Positions 52,901-62,926 of a DNA stretch of 64,000 nucleotides are shown piece by piece. The stretch comes from Setoptus koraiensis (lineage: Eukaryota > Arthropoda), in NCBI GenBank assembly GCA_048013815.1, contig CM106586.1:14384001-14448000 (forward strand), written 5' to 3'. The position numbers were made by a program, and so were the translations under genes. Positions within the stretch are counted from its first letter, which is position 1; each line of letters begins with the position of its first letter. The notes beneath the pieces were generated by a model. The model was not told the DNA's origin. It did no database searches and was given only the letters and a program-made list of their open reading frames with translations.

Positions 52901-55900
52901 GGCTAGCGACATCCAATCATCAATCATCGCTGACCTCAGCCTTGTGTGTGTGTGTGTGTGTTGTGTCAAGGTGGACCGTTTAACAATGCGCTTATGCGGT
53001 CGCTAATGACCCCACGTATCGGCCAGTTGGCGTCGGTCAGTTTGTGCGGCTAGCGGTCAGTTTGTGCGGGCGCGGGTCACTTTTGCCGACTCGTGGTGCG
53101 CAGTTGAACGGTCAGCGGGAACGGTCAGCGGGAAAGGGTTGCAACAGTGTATAACTGTCACACTCATATTTGCTTGCTCGCGGGGGCAGCTGTCAGTGGC
53201 GACGAATGTGAATTGGCCCGTTTAACGGATTGGCATCGCAAACCGTTGTCACTGTTGTTGTGGCCCATGCACGAAATGACCATATCAACTAGCGGCTACT
53301 GGTCGCATTTGCTCGGGCCGCACTTTCTGTCGGCCCGAGGGGGCGCACCTAAAAAGCTGCCTAATGGGCTCTGTGTTGGGGCCCGCAAGTAGGGCCAAAT
53401 AACGGGCACTTGTTGCTGGTGGTGGCCGCCAGAGCACGACGCTGGCCAAAATCCATTATTGTGGTCGTGCAGCTTGCGGCGATCGCGACACCACTGACCT
53501 TGCTTGCTGAACTAAATGTGCCCGATTGTCGCAGATGAGCAGCGCCGGCGCTGCTTTAGTTGGCCGCTCGTTGTTGGTATCGTTGGTTGGTTGTTGGTAT
53601 CGTTGGTTGGTTGTCCGATCGCTGGTATCGTTTGCCGAACAACGGAGCAGCAGCCGCTCCTGTTGGTCCAGTGGGCCCACTTGGCTTCGGCGCGCAGTCA
53701 GTGATCTGTTCGATTTGGAACGCCAACTCGAACGCCAACTCGCACTGCAACTCGAACAGAAGCAGCAGATGACACGCGCAAAAAGTGTCGCGCTCATCGC
53801 TGGTATTGGCAGCAGTATTCACGGTGGCACATTCATAACTGTTGATCACGCCAGAGAAGCCAAACCAGCCTCAATAGCCCGAACAGCCCGAACAGTGGCC
53901 GAACAGTGGTTATTTATAGACATTGTTGTCGCTGGCAATATCGTATATTATCATCATGATGATACATTGATTATTGGGGCGCTTGCTGCATTGCTGAGCC
54001 TATCAATGAGCCTATCAATGAGCAATCAGTTGTTGGCGCGCATTTGTTGGCCTGTTAAGCAATGTAAAGTTGTAAAGTTTGCTGTTGTAATGTTGTTGTA
54101 ATGATGGCGCCCTCAAGTGATGTTGCTCATTTTACAGCCACTGATTTCACTAAATGGCACCACTGGTAATCTGCGCATCTAGATACAGATGCACGTGCAC
54201 TCATCATACATCATGTACATGTATCATAATGCAAGCACGTGCCAACTGTGTATGTAAACCACAAAACGCGTATGTAAACCACAAAATCATATTGTCAGCA
54301 TCGTGCCAGTGGACACACCAGCACGCACCAGCGCCATGTGCTGTTGTGTCGGGCAAAGGTGACGACACCACACCGACAGTAGCGAGCTGTTCATTGCTGA
54401 CCAGCACACTCGCTGACCAACACAATCGCTGACCGTTACATGACCGTGCTACTGTCACATGACGGCGTCCCTCCCAAGTATGAGTGTGACCTTGCTGACA
54501 TTCGGTCACCTCCAATTATCGGTCATCTCTGACCCTGACACGAGCCCCTGACACGGGCCCCTGGCATTGCAACGCCAGCCTCGTGTGTTAGAGAAACACG
54601 AGGTGGGCGACAGACACAGATTGCACTCTTGATGTTTATGATGGCCCATAAATCGTGAATGGTTGCTCGATTGATTGGCCGATTGATGGGCCACAACACT
54701 CCACTAAATCAACTAAATTACCCACAACAATTATGATTTGTCGCCCCAATAATATCACGCACTTCTCCTTCTATCTCTTTCTCTCGCCCCTATCATGTCG
54801 CGCTCGTCATTGCAACGCTAATTGCTCCGTTGGTCCGCTCAGACCAGACTCATTATTCTGGATCATTTTATGCTGGAGGGAGTGAAGGCTTTGTTCAAGT
54901 TTACGCTGGCCATTCTGTACTTGTCGTTCAAGCAGACGCCTCCCTCTAGCAGCGAGGTATTCATGACTATTAGGAACACAGCAAAGAATATGCACGATAT
55001 TAAATTATTATTGTCTATTGTAAATCAAATAAATTTGCCAAAGGACAGCTATTTTGCCATAAGACGCTCATTTTACATGATACAATCTAGCTTTAGTAGT
55101 GACCAATTTTACATGCAGGCACTGTCAAACGACAGACGCACCTCAACACTGTGCAGGCAACCGCCCGTGTTGCATAATAATCACCGATTTAATCAATTTA
55201 ATCAATTGAACATGTCCATGTCCTTTGTGGCCACTGCCGCCCTTGCTGCCTCAAATTTGGCCTCCAGTCACAGTGGTCGCGATCAACATTTTGGCTCTCC
55301 GATGGCCTCCACCTCGTTCGATTGCCAGGCCCATGCCGGACCGAGGGTGTGCGTCAGTTTAAATAAGAGCAAAATTTGCATACAAAATATTGGAAAATTG
55401 GGCAGATCTCATTTGAAATTGATCGACACTAATGTTAAATCGTACGAGAGATCACTCATGACCCCATTGAGGAATTGTCTGTTGCTTGGCGTGGCCGATT
55501 GTGGTAAACGGGTTGTAATGGCCCGACAAACATCACGAAAATACTTCAAGTCATTCTATGAGCAGGACCTGTTGTTTCATGTGCACGAAATTAATTCAGA
55601 GATATTTGATGGCTTCTACATGGAAGACAAGCAAGTGATATTAATTGTGACAAAGCAGGGCGAAATAATCAAAATAGACACCAGCAATGTGTGCCAAATT
55701 ACAGACAATTATCACCACCATGCCACAACAAACAGCGAAACTCTAATGCTCAAGGATATCGATTATAACAATGGTGCCAGTGACACCAAGGTCAAAATTG
55801 AATTGGCCTCATTGGACGCCATCACAAATCTGTTGTGGGTGTATCTAGAAACCGAACATCAGCCACAACAACAACAAACAATGACATCACAAAACCAGAA

Positions 55901-56867
55901 CCAGAATTGCAATAAACAGCGTCGATCGTGGGCACGCCAGTGTTGCAACACTGGCAGCGGCGCCAAGACTTCGCAACAACGCCGAAACAGTATTATGATC
56001 ACCAGTCCAGATAGTGGCGAAAGCTCGTCACAGATAGCATCAACTAGCAAACCCAATCCTATTATACAAAGAAAGATAATCCTCATAGATGTGACCACGT
56101 TTGACATATTCTCCGCGTTCCATGTTGATCTTAATTTTGGTCAAATCAACAAAATGAGAACATCTTTGACCGCTATATGTCAACTCAACAATCCAATGAG
56201 CAATCAATTTTCCTCTCGTATAGTCAAAGTGGGTCCCACTGGCCGCTACGAGCATCTATTATCATTCTCGGATGTGGTAGACTTCATGGTGACCACATCT
56301 AACAGCGCCACCAAAAGCCCCACAGAATCGTATGATGGCAAGAGTAAGCAAAGTGCCACATTTCCGCGAATGGCGATGCCCAAATCTGGCCCAAACAACA
56401 ACGCCACAAGCACAAAATCGCCAGAAAGCGTATCTAGACCATCAAGAATGTTAAAGTTAGTGCGAGAATCTATAACACCATTATCAAGGTCCGCATCACA
56501 GCCACCAACTGACCGTGATGATGCAAACAATGCTCCGTTTTTCAAGAGACAAATAGAGCTCGCCAGGAGACATTCGATCAATTGTTGCACTCCTATGAGC
56601 AGTATTAATAGGGCATCATTGGCTTCCTATTTGGACTGTATGGACGATTTACTATCTCCTAAATATCTACCATTGAACATGATATTCATATTTAAGAATG
56701 GTAAAATAGCTTTATTTGAATTTACAGAGTCTTATGCAATACACACGAGAGAATCGCAATTGGATCGATATGACTATTCTAGAGTGATTGACGTTACAAG
56801 GACTGGCGACGATTTCGTTGTTACAATATTGACAATATTCGATAAATTGATTAAGATTGTAATTTAA
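40920..56867 (+). CDS. TBC-domain Rab GTPase-activating protein, seven exons
   Basis: Predicted RabGAP, about 1,524 residues. Exons by hand: 40920-41269, 41596-43297, 43423-43566, 43699-43756, 43889-43964 (or from 43886), 47551-47770, 54843-56867; all phases agree. The N-terminus is Asn/Thr/Gln-rich with a CxSSK repeat. The TBC domain begins near SLKRSIRKSGIPSEIRNKVW and keeps both catalytic fingers: Arg in IDLDVNRTMP and Gln in YCQGFN. It continues through IVEHIFPSKFYF, ADQYLLADL, NWFISLFHGAVPTM joined to TRLIILDHFMLEG. After the domain come about 570 residues with repeated hydrophobic strand motifs (VILIVTKQGEIIKI, KIILIDVTTFDIFSAF, MIFIFKNGKIALFEF), suggesting a beta-propeller-like C-terminus. 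The subfamily is not recognised. The weakest part is exon 1: its join to the second exon is in phase but unsupported by homology. Confidence 0.75.
41270..41595 (+). other. First TBC-gene intron with possible cassette exon 41410-41492
   Basis: Joining 41269 to 41596 keeps frame. Inside lies an 83-nt segment with its own acceptor (CATGCAG) and a strong donor (GTAAGT). Including it in the exon 1 frame reaches a TAA at 41486-41488, so it would act as a poison exon. Confidence 0.4.
42740..42840 (+). repeat. 15-nt coding repeat encoding Cys-x-Ser-Ser-Lys
   Basis: Seven successive units of the type TGTGCCAGCTCCAAA, with substitutions, lie in frame in the second TBC-gene exon and give CASSK, CDISK, CDSSK and CGSSK pentapeptides. 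Confidence 0.95.
44059..44075. repeat. One-base-spacer palindrome, 8-bp arms
   Basis: ATTTACCT, a central T, then AGGTAAAT. On length alone one such event is expected by chance in a window this size. Confidence 0.7.
46142..46168. repeat. Perfect palindrome, 13-bp arms, one-base spacer
   Basis: CGCTGCTGCATTG at 46142-46154, a central C, then the exact reverse complement to 46168. The left arm is preceded by a near copy of part of itself (CCGCTGCTGCATT), so one arm may derive from a local duplication. Confidence 0.9.
46406..46434. repeat. Inverted repeat, 10-bp arms, 9-nt spacer
   Basis: TCACGTGTTG at 46406-46415 and its exact reverse complement at 46425-46434, within the 3.6 kb intron. Confidence 0.8.
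46911..47008. repeat. 18-nt imperfect tandem repeat
   Basis: Units of the type TTCGTCCACTTTGGCCGC repeat, two of them identical at 46962-46997, with diverged neighbours on both sides. Confidence 0.85.
48100..48105 (-). terminator. Polyadenylation signal of the nested minus-strand gene
   Basis: TTTATT on the plus strand reads AATAAA on the minus strand, 75 bases after the stop of the nested gene at 48181. Confidence 0.6.
48181..48630 (-). CDS. Predicted small secreted protein, nested in TBC intron
   Basis: A 149-residue frame on the opposite strand inside the 7.1 kb TBC-gene intron. I do not recognise the family. Visible features: a typical signal peptide, MLLASFLITSLAFASMA, with likely cleavage near residue 14-17; two cysteines in the mature part (one near the new N-terminus in TVQCY, one near the C-terminus in LHCSL); an Asn/Ser-rich spacer near residues 57-70; and a charged helical or coiled-coil stretch from about residue 75 to 137 (RLEVEKWLIDNVNDLHREL is typical). 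The frame is open 22 codons upstream, but the ATG at 48630 fits the signal peptide best. An AATAAA follows 75 bases after the stop, supporting a real one-exon gene. A secreted salivary or effector-like role is only a guess. Confidence 0.55.
   Translation of the reverse strand: MLLASFLITSLAFASMAQHWTVQCYIVTTATNDNNRPIVYIKDYSNQQPLHTKSKPTNNVNSNNNINSNSSWFHTIMQQQLRMHEQLLSVSQRDRLEVEKWLIDNVNDLHRELKQTEADLEHYVQITKSQFNALIQNKQLKLHCSLTYT
48558..48578. repeat. Perfect palindrome, 10-bp arms, one-base spacer
   Basis: AACATTGGAC, a central T, then GTCCAATGTT. It lies inside the putative secreted-protein gene, over codons for AQHWTVQ just after the signal peptide. Confidence 0.85.
48688..48731. repeat. 22-nt direct duplication
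   Basis: TAAACTCACTCTGACGAGCC plus GA occurs twice in tandem, followed by a partial third copy. It sits just upstream of the nested minus-strand gene, so it could lie in that gene's promoter. Confidence 0.9.
48993..49031. repeat. 14-nt tandem repeat, about three copies
   Basis: The unit GTTGTGGCGATATA. Confidence 0.9.
49787..49831. repeat. 15-nt tandem repeat, three copies
   Basis: The unit ATTGTACAGTAATAT, with one substitution in the third copy. Confidence 0.95.
50953..50997. repeat. 18-nt (2 x 9) tandem repeat
   Basis: TGACATCAGTGACAGCAG occurs twice exactly, plus a half unit. Confidence 0.9.
51065..51135. repeat. Pair of adjacent long hairpins
   Basis: First: GCAGTAAGTTACTG at 51065-51078, a central A, then the exact reverse complement to 51093 (14-bp arms). 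Second, starting ten bases later at 51104: GAATTATTGCG, an extra G at 51115, CCAG, a central C, CTGG, then CGCAATAATTC to 51135 (15 paired bases with one bulge). Both have a one-base centre. Confidence 0.9.
51258..51305. repeat. 16-nt tandem repeat, three copies
   Basis: The unit AGATGACAGAGAACGG, with two substitutions in the middle copy. Confidence 0.9.
51345..51371. repeat. 9-nt tandem repeat, three copies
   Basis: The unit CGAACAGAA, three exact copies. Confidence 0.9.
52141..52197. repeat. 15-nt imperfect tandem repeat
   Basis: Units of the type GCTGTCGGTCTCTGC, about four copies. Confidence 0.85.
56711..56716 (-). terminator. Nearest polyadenylation signal for the CELF-like gene
   Basis: TTTATT on the plus strand is AATAAA on the minus strand, 237 bases past the CELF-like stop. 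It lies inside the last TBC coding exon; no closer canonical signal is visible, so the 3' ends may overlap. Confidence 0.35.
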
Positions 56868-56908
56868 CCATGTACTGGTATTGTAGTAAATGCATGATGA
56901 TTATGACC

Positions 56909-56914
56909 AATAAA
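56909..56914 (+). terminator. TBC-gene polyadenylation signal (AATAAA)
   Basis: An AATAAA hexamer 42 bases after the TBC-gene stop and 39 bases before the convergent CELF-like stop. Confidence 0.6.
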
Positions 56915-56952
56915 TGTTAGATAGACTAAGATATAAATACAATTGTCGTTGC

Positions 56953-58269
56953 TCATCTAGACCCAGTATAATGCTTCGTTTTGCTTTTCTTCAATTGCAC
57001 CTTGAGACGTTTCTGGCCTATTTGGTGGCCGTTCATGGCCTTTATGGCAAAAGCGGCACTTTGGGCGCTTGAGAATGACACAAATCCAAAGCATTTGCTC
57101 TGGCCGGACAGTTTGTCGCGGAAAACTCTCGTCGACATCACCTCACCAAATGAAGCAAATATTATTGCAAGATCGTCATCTTTATATTCTGCAGGCAAAT
57201 GATAAACAAACAGATTGGCGCCCTCTGGTCCTTCAGTTTGATGTCTGACTGGTGTGTGTTGCTGACTGACCGGATAATTATTGCTGTGATATTGTTGCTG
57301 ATGTTGCTGCTGCTGCTGGTGTAATTGTTGCTGTTGTTGTTGCTGGTGCAAAAGTTGTTGTTGGCTCTGGTGGCCGATGGCCGACATGAAACTGTTTGAT
57401 TGGCTAGGCAATATGGACGGTGACGAGGCGAGCAGACTACCGGATGAGTTGAGTAAGTTGCTGTCGCTCAATGAGTCATTGGGTGAGTTGATCAACAGGT
57501 TACTGTAGCGGCCATCTCCAATTTTGCCAATTTTTGGCGGTATGACCATTGTCGGATTTGCACCATTGAAAGCGTCAGCGGCGGCAGCAGCCCACGAATG
57601 TTGTTGCTGAGGCGTACATAACGGATAACGATAATAAATATTGGTTGGCGAATGAAAGGATTGTTGGTCCATGGTGGCCCTCTGTTGACTATACACCGGA
57701 CTGGCGTATTGATTTTGTTGTTGTTGATGTTGGTGTTGCGCCCAAATGGAGGCCTGTCTGGTGGCTAAACAATTAGGAATAGTGGGCTGTTGAGCAAGGA
57801 ATCTATTGTAGGCGAGTCCTGTGGTCATGTAGTTAATTTGGGTGAATCTTTTCTGGCGTTTGTTTCTTTGGGCCTTCGATTCAAAGTCGGCCGGTTTAAC
57901 CTGTAGCGGGTATCGCATTCCTTCGCAACTCTTGATGTTGTGCAGGGCGTCCTGGGCGGCTATGGCCGCCGATCGGTGATAATAGGTGACGAAGCAGCAT
58001 CCGCGCGATTTGCTGGTCTTTAGGTCCTTCAATATCTTGAGCTCATAGATATCACCAAATTGCTCTAGCAGTTTTCTACAATCGTCCTCGTTCCATTCAG
58101 AGTTGATTTGGCCGACAAAAAGTTTAATTGTGTCGCTGTCTGGCAATTTGCAAGGGGCGCCAGTTGCCGGTTGGCCGCTGGCCTGCTGTTGTTTGTCTGC
58201 TATGGCAATGTTGTCGGTTGTGGCGGTGGCGGTGATGTTGGTGGTTGTGGTGGTGGTGCTGGCGGCCAT
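56953..58269 (-). CDS. CELF/Bruno-like RNA-binding protein with two RRMs, single exon
   Basis: CELF proteins bind GU-rich RNA and control splicing, translation and decay. This one has 438 residues. RRM1 lies about 48-128 with RNP2 LFVGQI (50-55) and RNP1 RGCCFVTY (89-96), followed by the CELF hallmarks [24 protein letters not shown]3 lies about 351-430 ([40 protein letters not shown]). The 220 residues between are Gln/Ser/Asn-rich and contain no RRM2, which in CELF proteins follows RRM1 closely. The gene has no introns, whereas CELF genes are normally multi-exon, so a retrocopy origin is possible. Both RRMs are well conserved, arguing for function. The start ATG has A at -3 and G at +4. It is convergent with the TBC gene, with 85 bases between stops. 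Confidence 0.9.
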   Translation of the reverse strand: MAASTTTTTTNITATATTDNIAIADKQQQASGQPATGAPCKLPDSDTIKLFVGQINSEWNEDDCRKLLEQFGDIYELKILKDLKTSKSRGCCFVTYYHRSAAIAAQDALHNIKSCEGMRYPLQVKPADFESKAQRNKRQKRFTQINYMTTGLAYNRFLAQQPTIPNCLATRQASIWAQHQHQQQQNQYASPVYSQQRATMDQQSFHSPTNIYYRYPLCTPQQQHSWAAAAADAFNGANPTMVIPPKIGKIGDGRYSNLLINSPNDSLSDSNLLNSSGSLLASSPSILPSQSNSFMSAIGHQSQQQLLHQQQQQQQLHQQQQQHQQQYHSNNYPVSQQHTPVRHQTEGPEGANLFVYHLPAEYKDDDLAIIFASFGEVMSTRVFRDKLSGQSKCFGFVSFSSAQSAAFAIKAMNGHQIGQKRLKVQLKKSKTKHYTGSR

Positions 58270-61200
58270 GGTAGTGACAACGATGAAATTAAGAAGAAAA
58301 AATTATGACTAATAATGATTAATCAGTCGATCAATTAGATGGAATGGTGGCTGTTGTTGTTTTTAATGGTAATGTACAGTGTTTGCTGAGATCAGTTGCT
58401 CTGATATTATCTGATATTAACATGTATTCTAGAATGATCTAAACAACATGATGACAAGTGTGTTGTATAAACTTCTTGACAATATTCTCGTCGTTATCTA
58501 TATAAACATTTACACTGTACACTGGCTGTGCGGCGCCGGCCACAAATTTCTTGCCGCTCATCCGCCGCCGCGCACCGTCTACACCCACCCGGATTCCGCG
58601 CGCGCACCCGCGGTACCTAGAGCCGAGAGGGTCCGAAACAGTCCTCGTCTCGCCCTTTGACTACTGTGATTATCACAGTGCGATAGCCTAAACTGCACAG
58701 CATAGCGTATTATATAAATGGGCGCCAATTGCGAATGGCGAAAAATGATTCCCATTTGTGCTGCTCTCTATTTGTGAAATTGTGCTCGGTATCTCGATTG
58801 TTATTTGTGTCTACCATCGGTATAAATAATAGGATAAATAATGGGATAAATAATGGGATAAATAATGGGATAAATAATGGGATAAATAATAGGATAAATA
58901 TGGATAAATGGGACAAAATATGACACGGGGTCAGTTGAGGAAATATCAAATATCATCGGATAATCGGAGTCCTCTCACAACATAAACAGCCTCAAAATTG
59001 GTTCTCGCTTTCTGTCTGAAGATGCCCCCGAAGACGGGAAAGGATCCGCCCACATCGGGGCCCACAATCGGACCATACAATATATTATGTATTACCTCTG
59101 GCCGTCCACTGCCTTCCGGTGCGGCGCAGCCGCCATTGACACGATCAACAGGCTGTAATTCGCATTCTGGAGCAAGCTCTTGGTGCCGAGCAACCACCCA
59201 TTCGTCGCAAACCTCCAACCATTTCGTCCACAACATGTCCTGGGCCAATTTCGGCCTATCCCATACGACGTGCAAATCATGACGCCGACTATCGGCGACT
59301 AAAATATCACATGCCGGCATGTCACTCGGCACTCGATATGAGAAACATTATCAAAATGGAGCTGCAAATACAAAGTATTCAATTACAATATACAATTTCA
59401 ATTTAAGACGAATGGCTTACTTAGAGCTGACATGTGATTGTGTTTGTGTGATTGGCCACACTCGTTTGGTTGGGCTCGCAAATTGCTGCAATAATCACTA
59501 TTCCTGGCAATTAGAGCAAAAACAAACAGCACAAATGGCAATTGCTGTGTGAAGGCAGAAAGGTTTTTTGCGAAAAGGTCACATGGACGCAAAGAAAAAT
59601 TGTTGTTGTTATTGGTTTAGATTATAACGACGATTGTCAAGAACTTTATACAATTTGTACAATACGTGCTTTTTATATTTGGATCATTCTAGAATATGTT
59701 AAGTGACTTGCTCTGTTTGGGACACTCAGACGTGAGAGTCAATTAGTTCAAACAACAGCGAAACCGCACACAACTGGGGACCTTGAGACATAACGGAATT
59801 ATACGCAACTATTGTGTTGTGTTATTGATTGTTGTGTTGTGCCAATTATTTTACAAATATCTGATAGTGTCGGAGCAAGTGGAGCAAAACTACTCATTAA
59901 TGATAGCGGCAACCATGTGCCACTTGTTGTCTATTGAGCTACTCCACGCCCTATTGAGCCCCTGTTGTATCGGCCGTCGAACCAGTCTTGCAAGTCTTGA
60001 TCTATTTTCACGATTAGTATCGATGCGTTGAAACTCAGAAACTTTCGATACAACAAAAGAACGAGATAAGTTTTTTGACTCGTTTATGTATATCCTTGCC
60101 TGACTAACGCCGACTGTTTCTCTCAACGGCAACAACAACCACAACAGTGACAACATCAGCGACAACAAGAGCGACGACAACAACAACAAATCAATAAATC
60201 ACCATGTGGTTCAGTTTTAGCTCGCATTTTTCCTGTTAAAAATTGTCAATATGAATGGTGAAGCAAATCGTGGAGCAAAACGTGTGGAAAGCGCGCTCGA
60301 GCCAAACATTTATCGAGAGATGTTAATTATGAATAGGGCGCAGAAAGTGACTACTTTTGAATGTGACTATCTTCTTGAGTGACTCAGCAAAGAATTTATC
60401 GCTTCGCCTGTGTGATAATTAATGGAAAAACACAAACTATTGCCATTGTGATGGGGAAGCTTTTCTCTGCGGATAGATAATAGGGCACAAACATTTTATG
60501 TGGTGACATCGGATAGGTCAAATAATCTTAATCCTCGCCGTCGCTCTACCGCTACCGATAAGCCAATGAGCCTGCCAGTCAGTGATTGAGCAAGCCAGTG
60601 AGCCATCCATCCAGTTCAGCCAGTCAAGCAGTGGCATCGACAGTAGTTATTATAAAGTTATAGTTATCGTAAATGTTATAGTTTGTCATTATCTTTTATT
60701 AATGATAAGCAGCAGCAGTTCAATAAACATTCTGACTGATTGCATGGCCAGATGGTTTCAATTAGTAATCATGCCAGTTTATCATTGTATGGATACTACT
60801 TGTTGACTACTACACTACTGTATGAGCCTAGAAGAAAAACAAAAATCTTTTCAAGTGCTTTGTCCTGAATCTATTTATGCCGGCAAGATTATCACTGCCA
60901 CCACCTCTACTTACATTTATCGGCGTCTAGACGCTAAAAATATTTTATTTTTTCACTGAATTCACAGTGGCACGAACTGAGCGTGTGATATCCAATTGGC
61001 ATCGCCCAATACAAGATCACCACCTTGCACACATGTTTACATGGAGCCTCTCTAAAAAATGGTGTGTCCAAAGCAATGGCAAGTCGTGATTTTCAGTTCA
61101 AACAACGAAAACAACACAACACAAAAACAAGTGTCAGTCGATACACCACACACTAGTTTGCCCTGACTACAATCATCATTTCCATTGTGGAAATTGCTGA

Positions 61201-62926
61201 AGTGTTTGAGAAAAAGTGACAGCAGCCTACAACAACAACTTTATAACAACTTTTGAATTTTACTTGCTACGAAAACAACTATTTGCTATCGAAATCATCA
61301 TCTTGTTCCACCTTACCAACATTGTTAGATAATAACTGAAACAAAAACAGCAGAGGCAACAACAGCAGCAACAACAACAACAACAGATTTCAAGCAAACA
61401 ACTACATTGTGGAAGCCTATTAGTGTTGTTAGACATTTTTGTTCATTTAATCGACTTCTTCCTCATCCGAATCAGTGGTGTTAGTATTCAGCTAATTTTG
61501 ACCAAGGACTCAACAAGTCTACACAATTTCTGAATTGTACAATCGCATCTTCTTCATTGGGCGCAAAACACTAGTAACTATTTTAGTAACTATTGCATAT
61601 ATTGTTGTTTCCTCCAACATCAGCAGAGCCAACATCATAAACCTTTGATGTTAATTCAGTTCACATGTTTGCACTGTTCCAACAACAACAACGACAGCAA
61701 CAACAGCCTAAAACAGCTTCATCCAGCAGCATATTTTCATCATCATTAGCGAGCTTTAATTAACTATTAAGTGTATTACGCAACGCCAGCCTACTCACCC
61801 AGACAAACTCATAAACAATCGCAACAAACAAAGTAAGTAGATCGACATGATGCACGTTTATTGTTGACTCTAGTGTCTAGACTATTAGAGTTAGATATAC
61901 TTTAGCTGCGTGAAAATTATATTGTTACGCCACTATGGCAGCCTTGAATACTATTATCATCATCCTATGCTAATCTGATCTTCACAGGACAATGTTTGCG
62001 TCAAAAAAATATCTACATGAACAGTGTATGTAGTGAAGTTAAACGCAGCGCGAAATAACTGACAGTAAATAAAGATTTAAATCAAGAGTAGGGGCAAACT
62101 GAATGACATATTATTTAATCATGTTAATCATATTACTACTAATAACAATGATGTGATGCAATGCTGTTCCATGTCATGCTATTTTAGACATTGAACTTGA
62201 ATGTTTGCGTCTATTCGCTATTGTTTTTGTGTAGGGTGTTTATGAATAAGGACACAACAAAGACGACAACAACACCATAGACAATTGTCAACAACAGCAT
62301 AGTCGCCACAGCATCGCAACAGAATTATATAAGTTATGTTGCGACACATAGATCTGTCATAAAAATGCACATACGTACAAAATTTCACCGCCATCGCCAA
62401 TGTAACGATAGTTGGATAGCAACGAAAATATAACAACAACGAAAAATTGCACCAAGCGCTTAATTAATAAAAAACAAAAGATTGAGAGAGGAAGCGCGCA
62501 GACTAATCTGAATTGCAGCTGACACTTGATGTCATTATAACATGTACATGATGTTTATTTGATCGGATTGACTCACGAGAACCTAGTAGTTGCGTATGCT
62601 GATAGTTATATACAGTATAGTTATAGTTATAGTTATAATAGATCTAGATCTACACAAATCACGCAAGCATCGGTAGCAACAATATCAGCACAACCCCAGA
62701 TTTTATCGCAATCAGTTCACAATCTCTGTGTGTCCATTGACTGATTAAACTTTGTTGCTGATGTTGCTGTTTCTCAATCAACACAAACTGAATGAAAACA
62801 GAAATTATTAATTCTCCATTCGAATCCATTTATCGTCATTTGCAAACTTTGATTTTAGAGATAGAAAAAGTTTGACACACAAAAGCACCCTAATATTATT
62901 TGAACTGAACACAATCGGACATCACA
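58270..62926. other. 4.7 kb region between CELF-like and carbonic anhydrase genes
   Basis: No gene I can support. 58530-58660 is GC- and CpG-rich. An 8-bp-arm one-base-spacer palindrome (ACTGTGAT-T-ATCACAGT) lies near 58663-58680 and a 12-nt tandem repeat at 58820-58904. Frames of 94-128 codons run on both strands across 58946-59332 with no recognisable family. From about 61100 the sequence is A/C-rich with CAA repeats, like 5' UTR. A strong donor (AAA/GTAAGT at 61833) and an acceptor (GATTTTAG ending 62858) could frame a 5' UTR intron of the carbonic anhydrase gene. Confidence 0.5.
58820..58904. repeat. 12-nt tandem repeat, about seven copies
   Basis: The unit GGATAAATAATG, with small changes in the outer copies. 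Confidence 0.95.

Larger units (their letters stand above)
47771..54842 (+). other. 7.1 kb intron of the TBC gene, hosting a nested gene
   Basis: Donor ATG/GTGAGT at 47771, acceptor CCGCTCAG ending 54842, phase 0; the join restores the conserved TBC segment. It contains an opposite-strand gene (48181-48630), many 9-22 nt tandem repeats (for example 48688-48731, 48993-49031, 49787-49831, 50953-50997, 51258-51305, 51345-51371, 52141-52197), a GT run at 52944-52962 and the hairpin pair at 51065-51135. Other long frames follow repeats and lack convincing starts. Confidence 0.65.

Noticed and set aside
53526..54101. 191-codon plus-strand frame in the same intron
   Set aside because: It begins at TTG and crosses several short duplications; the apparent heptads come from repeated codons.
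58946..59332. 128-codon minus frame and 94-codon plus frame over the same DNA
   Set aside because: Composition is reasonable but I recognise no family and neither strand is favoured; a decayed transposon fragment cannot be excluded. A protein search would decide.
62559..62744. 61-codon frame with a Tyr/Ser repeat before the carbonic anhydrase gene
   Set aside because: It begins at TTG, and the Tyr/Ser repeat is a TATAGT microsatellite in probable leader or intron DNA.
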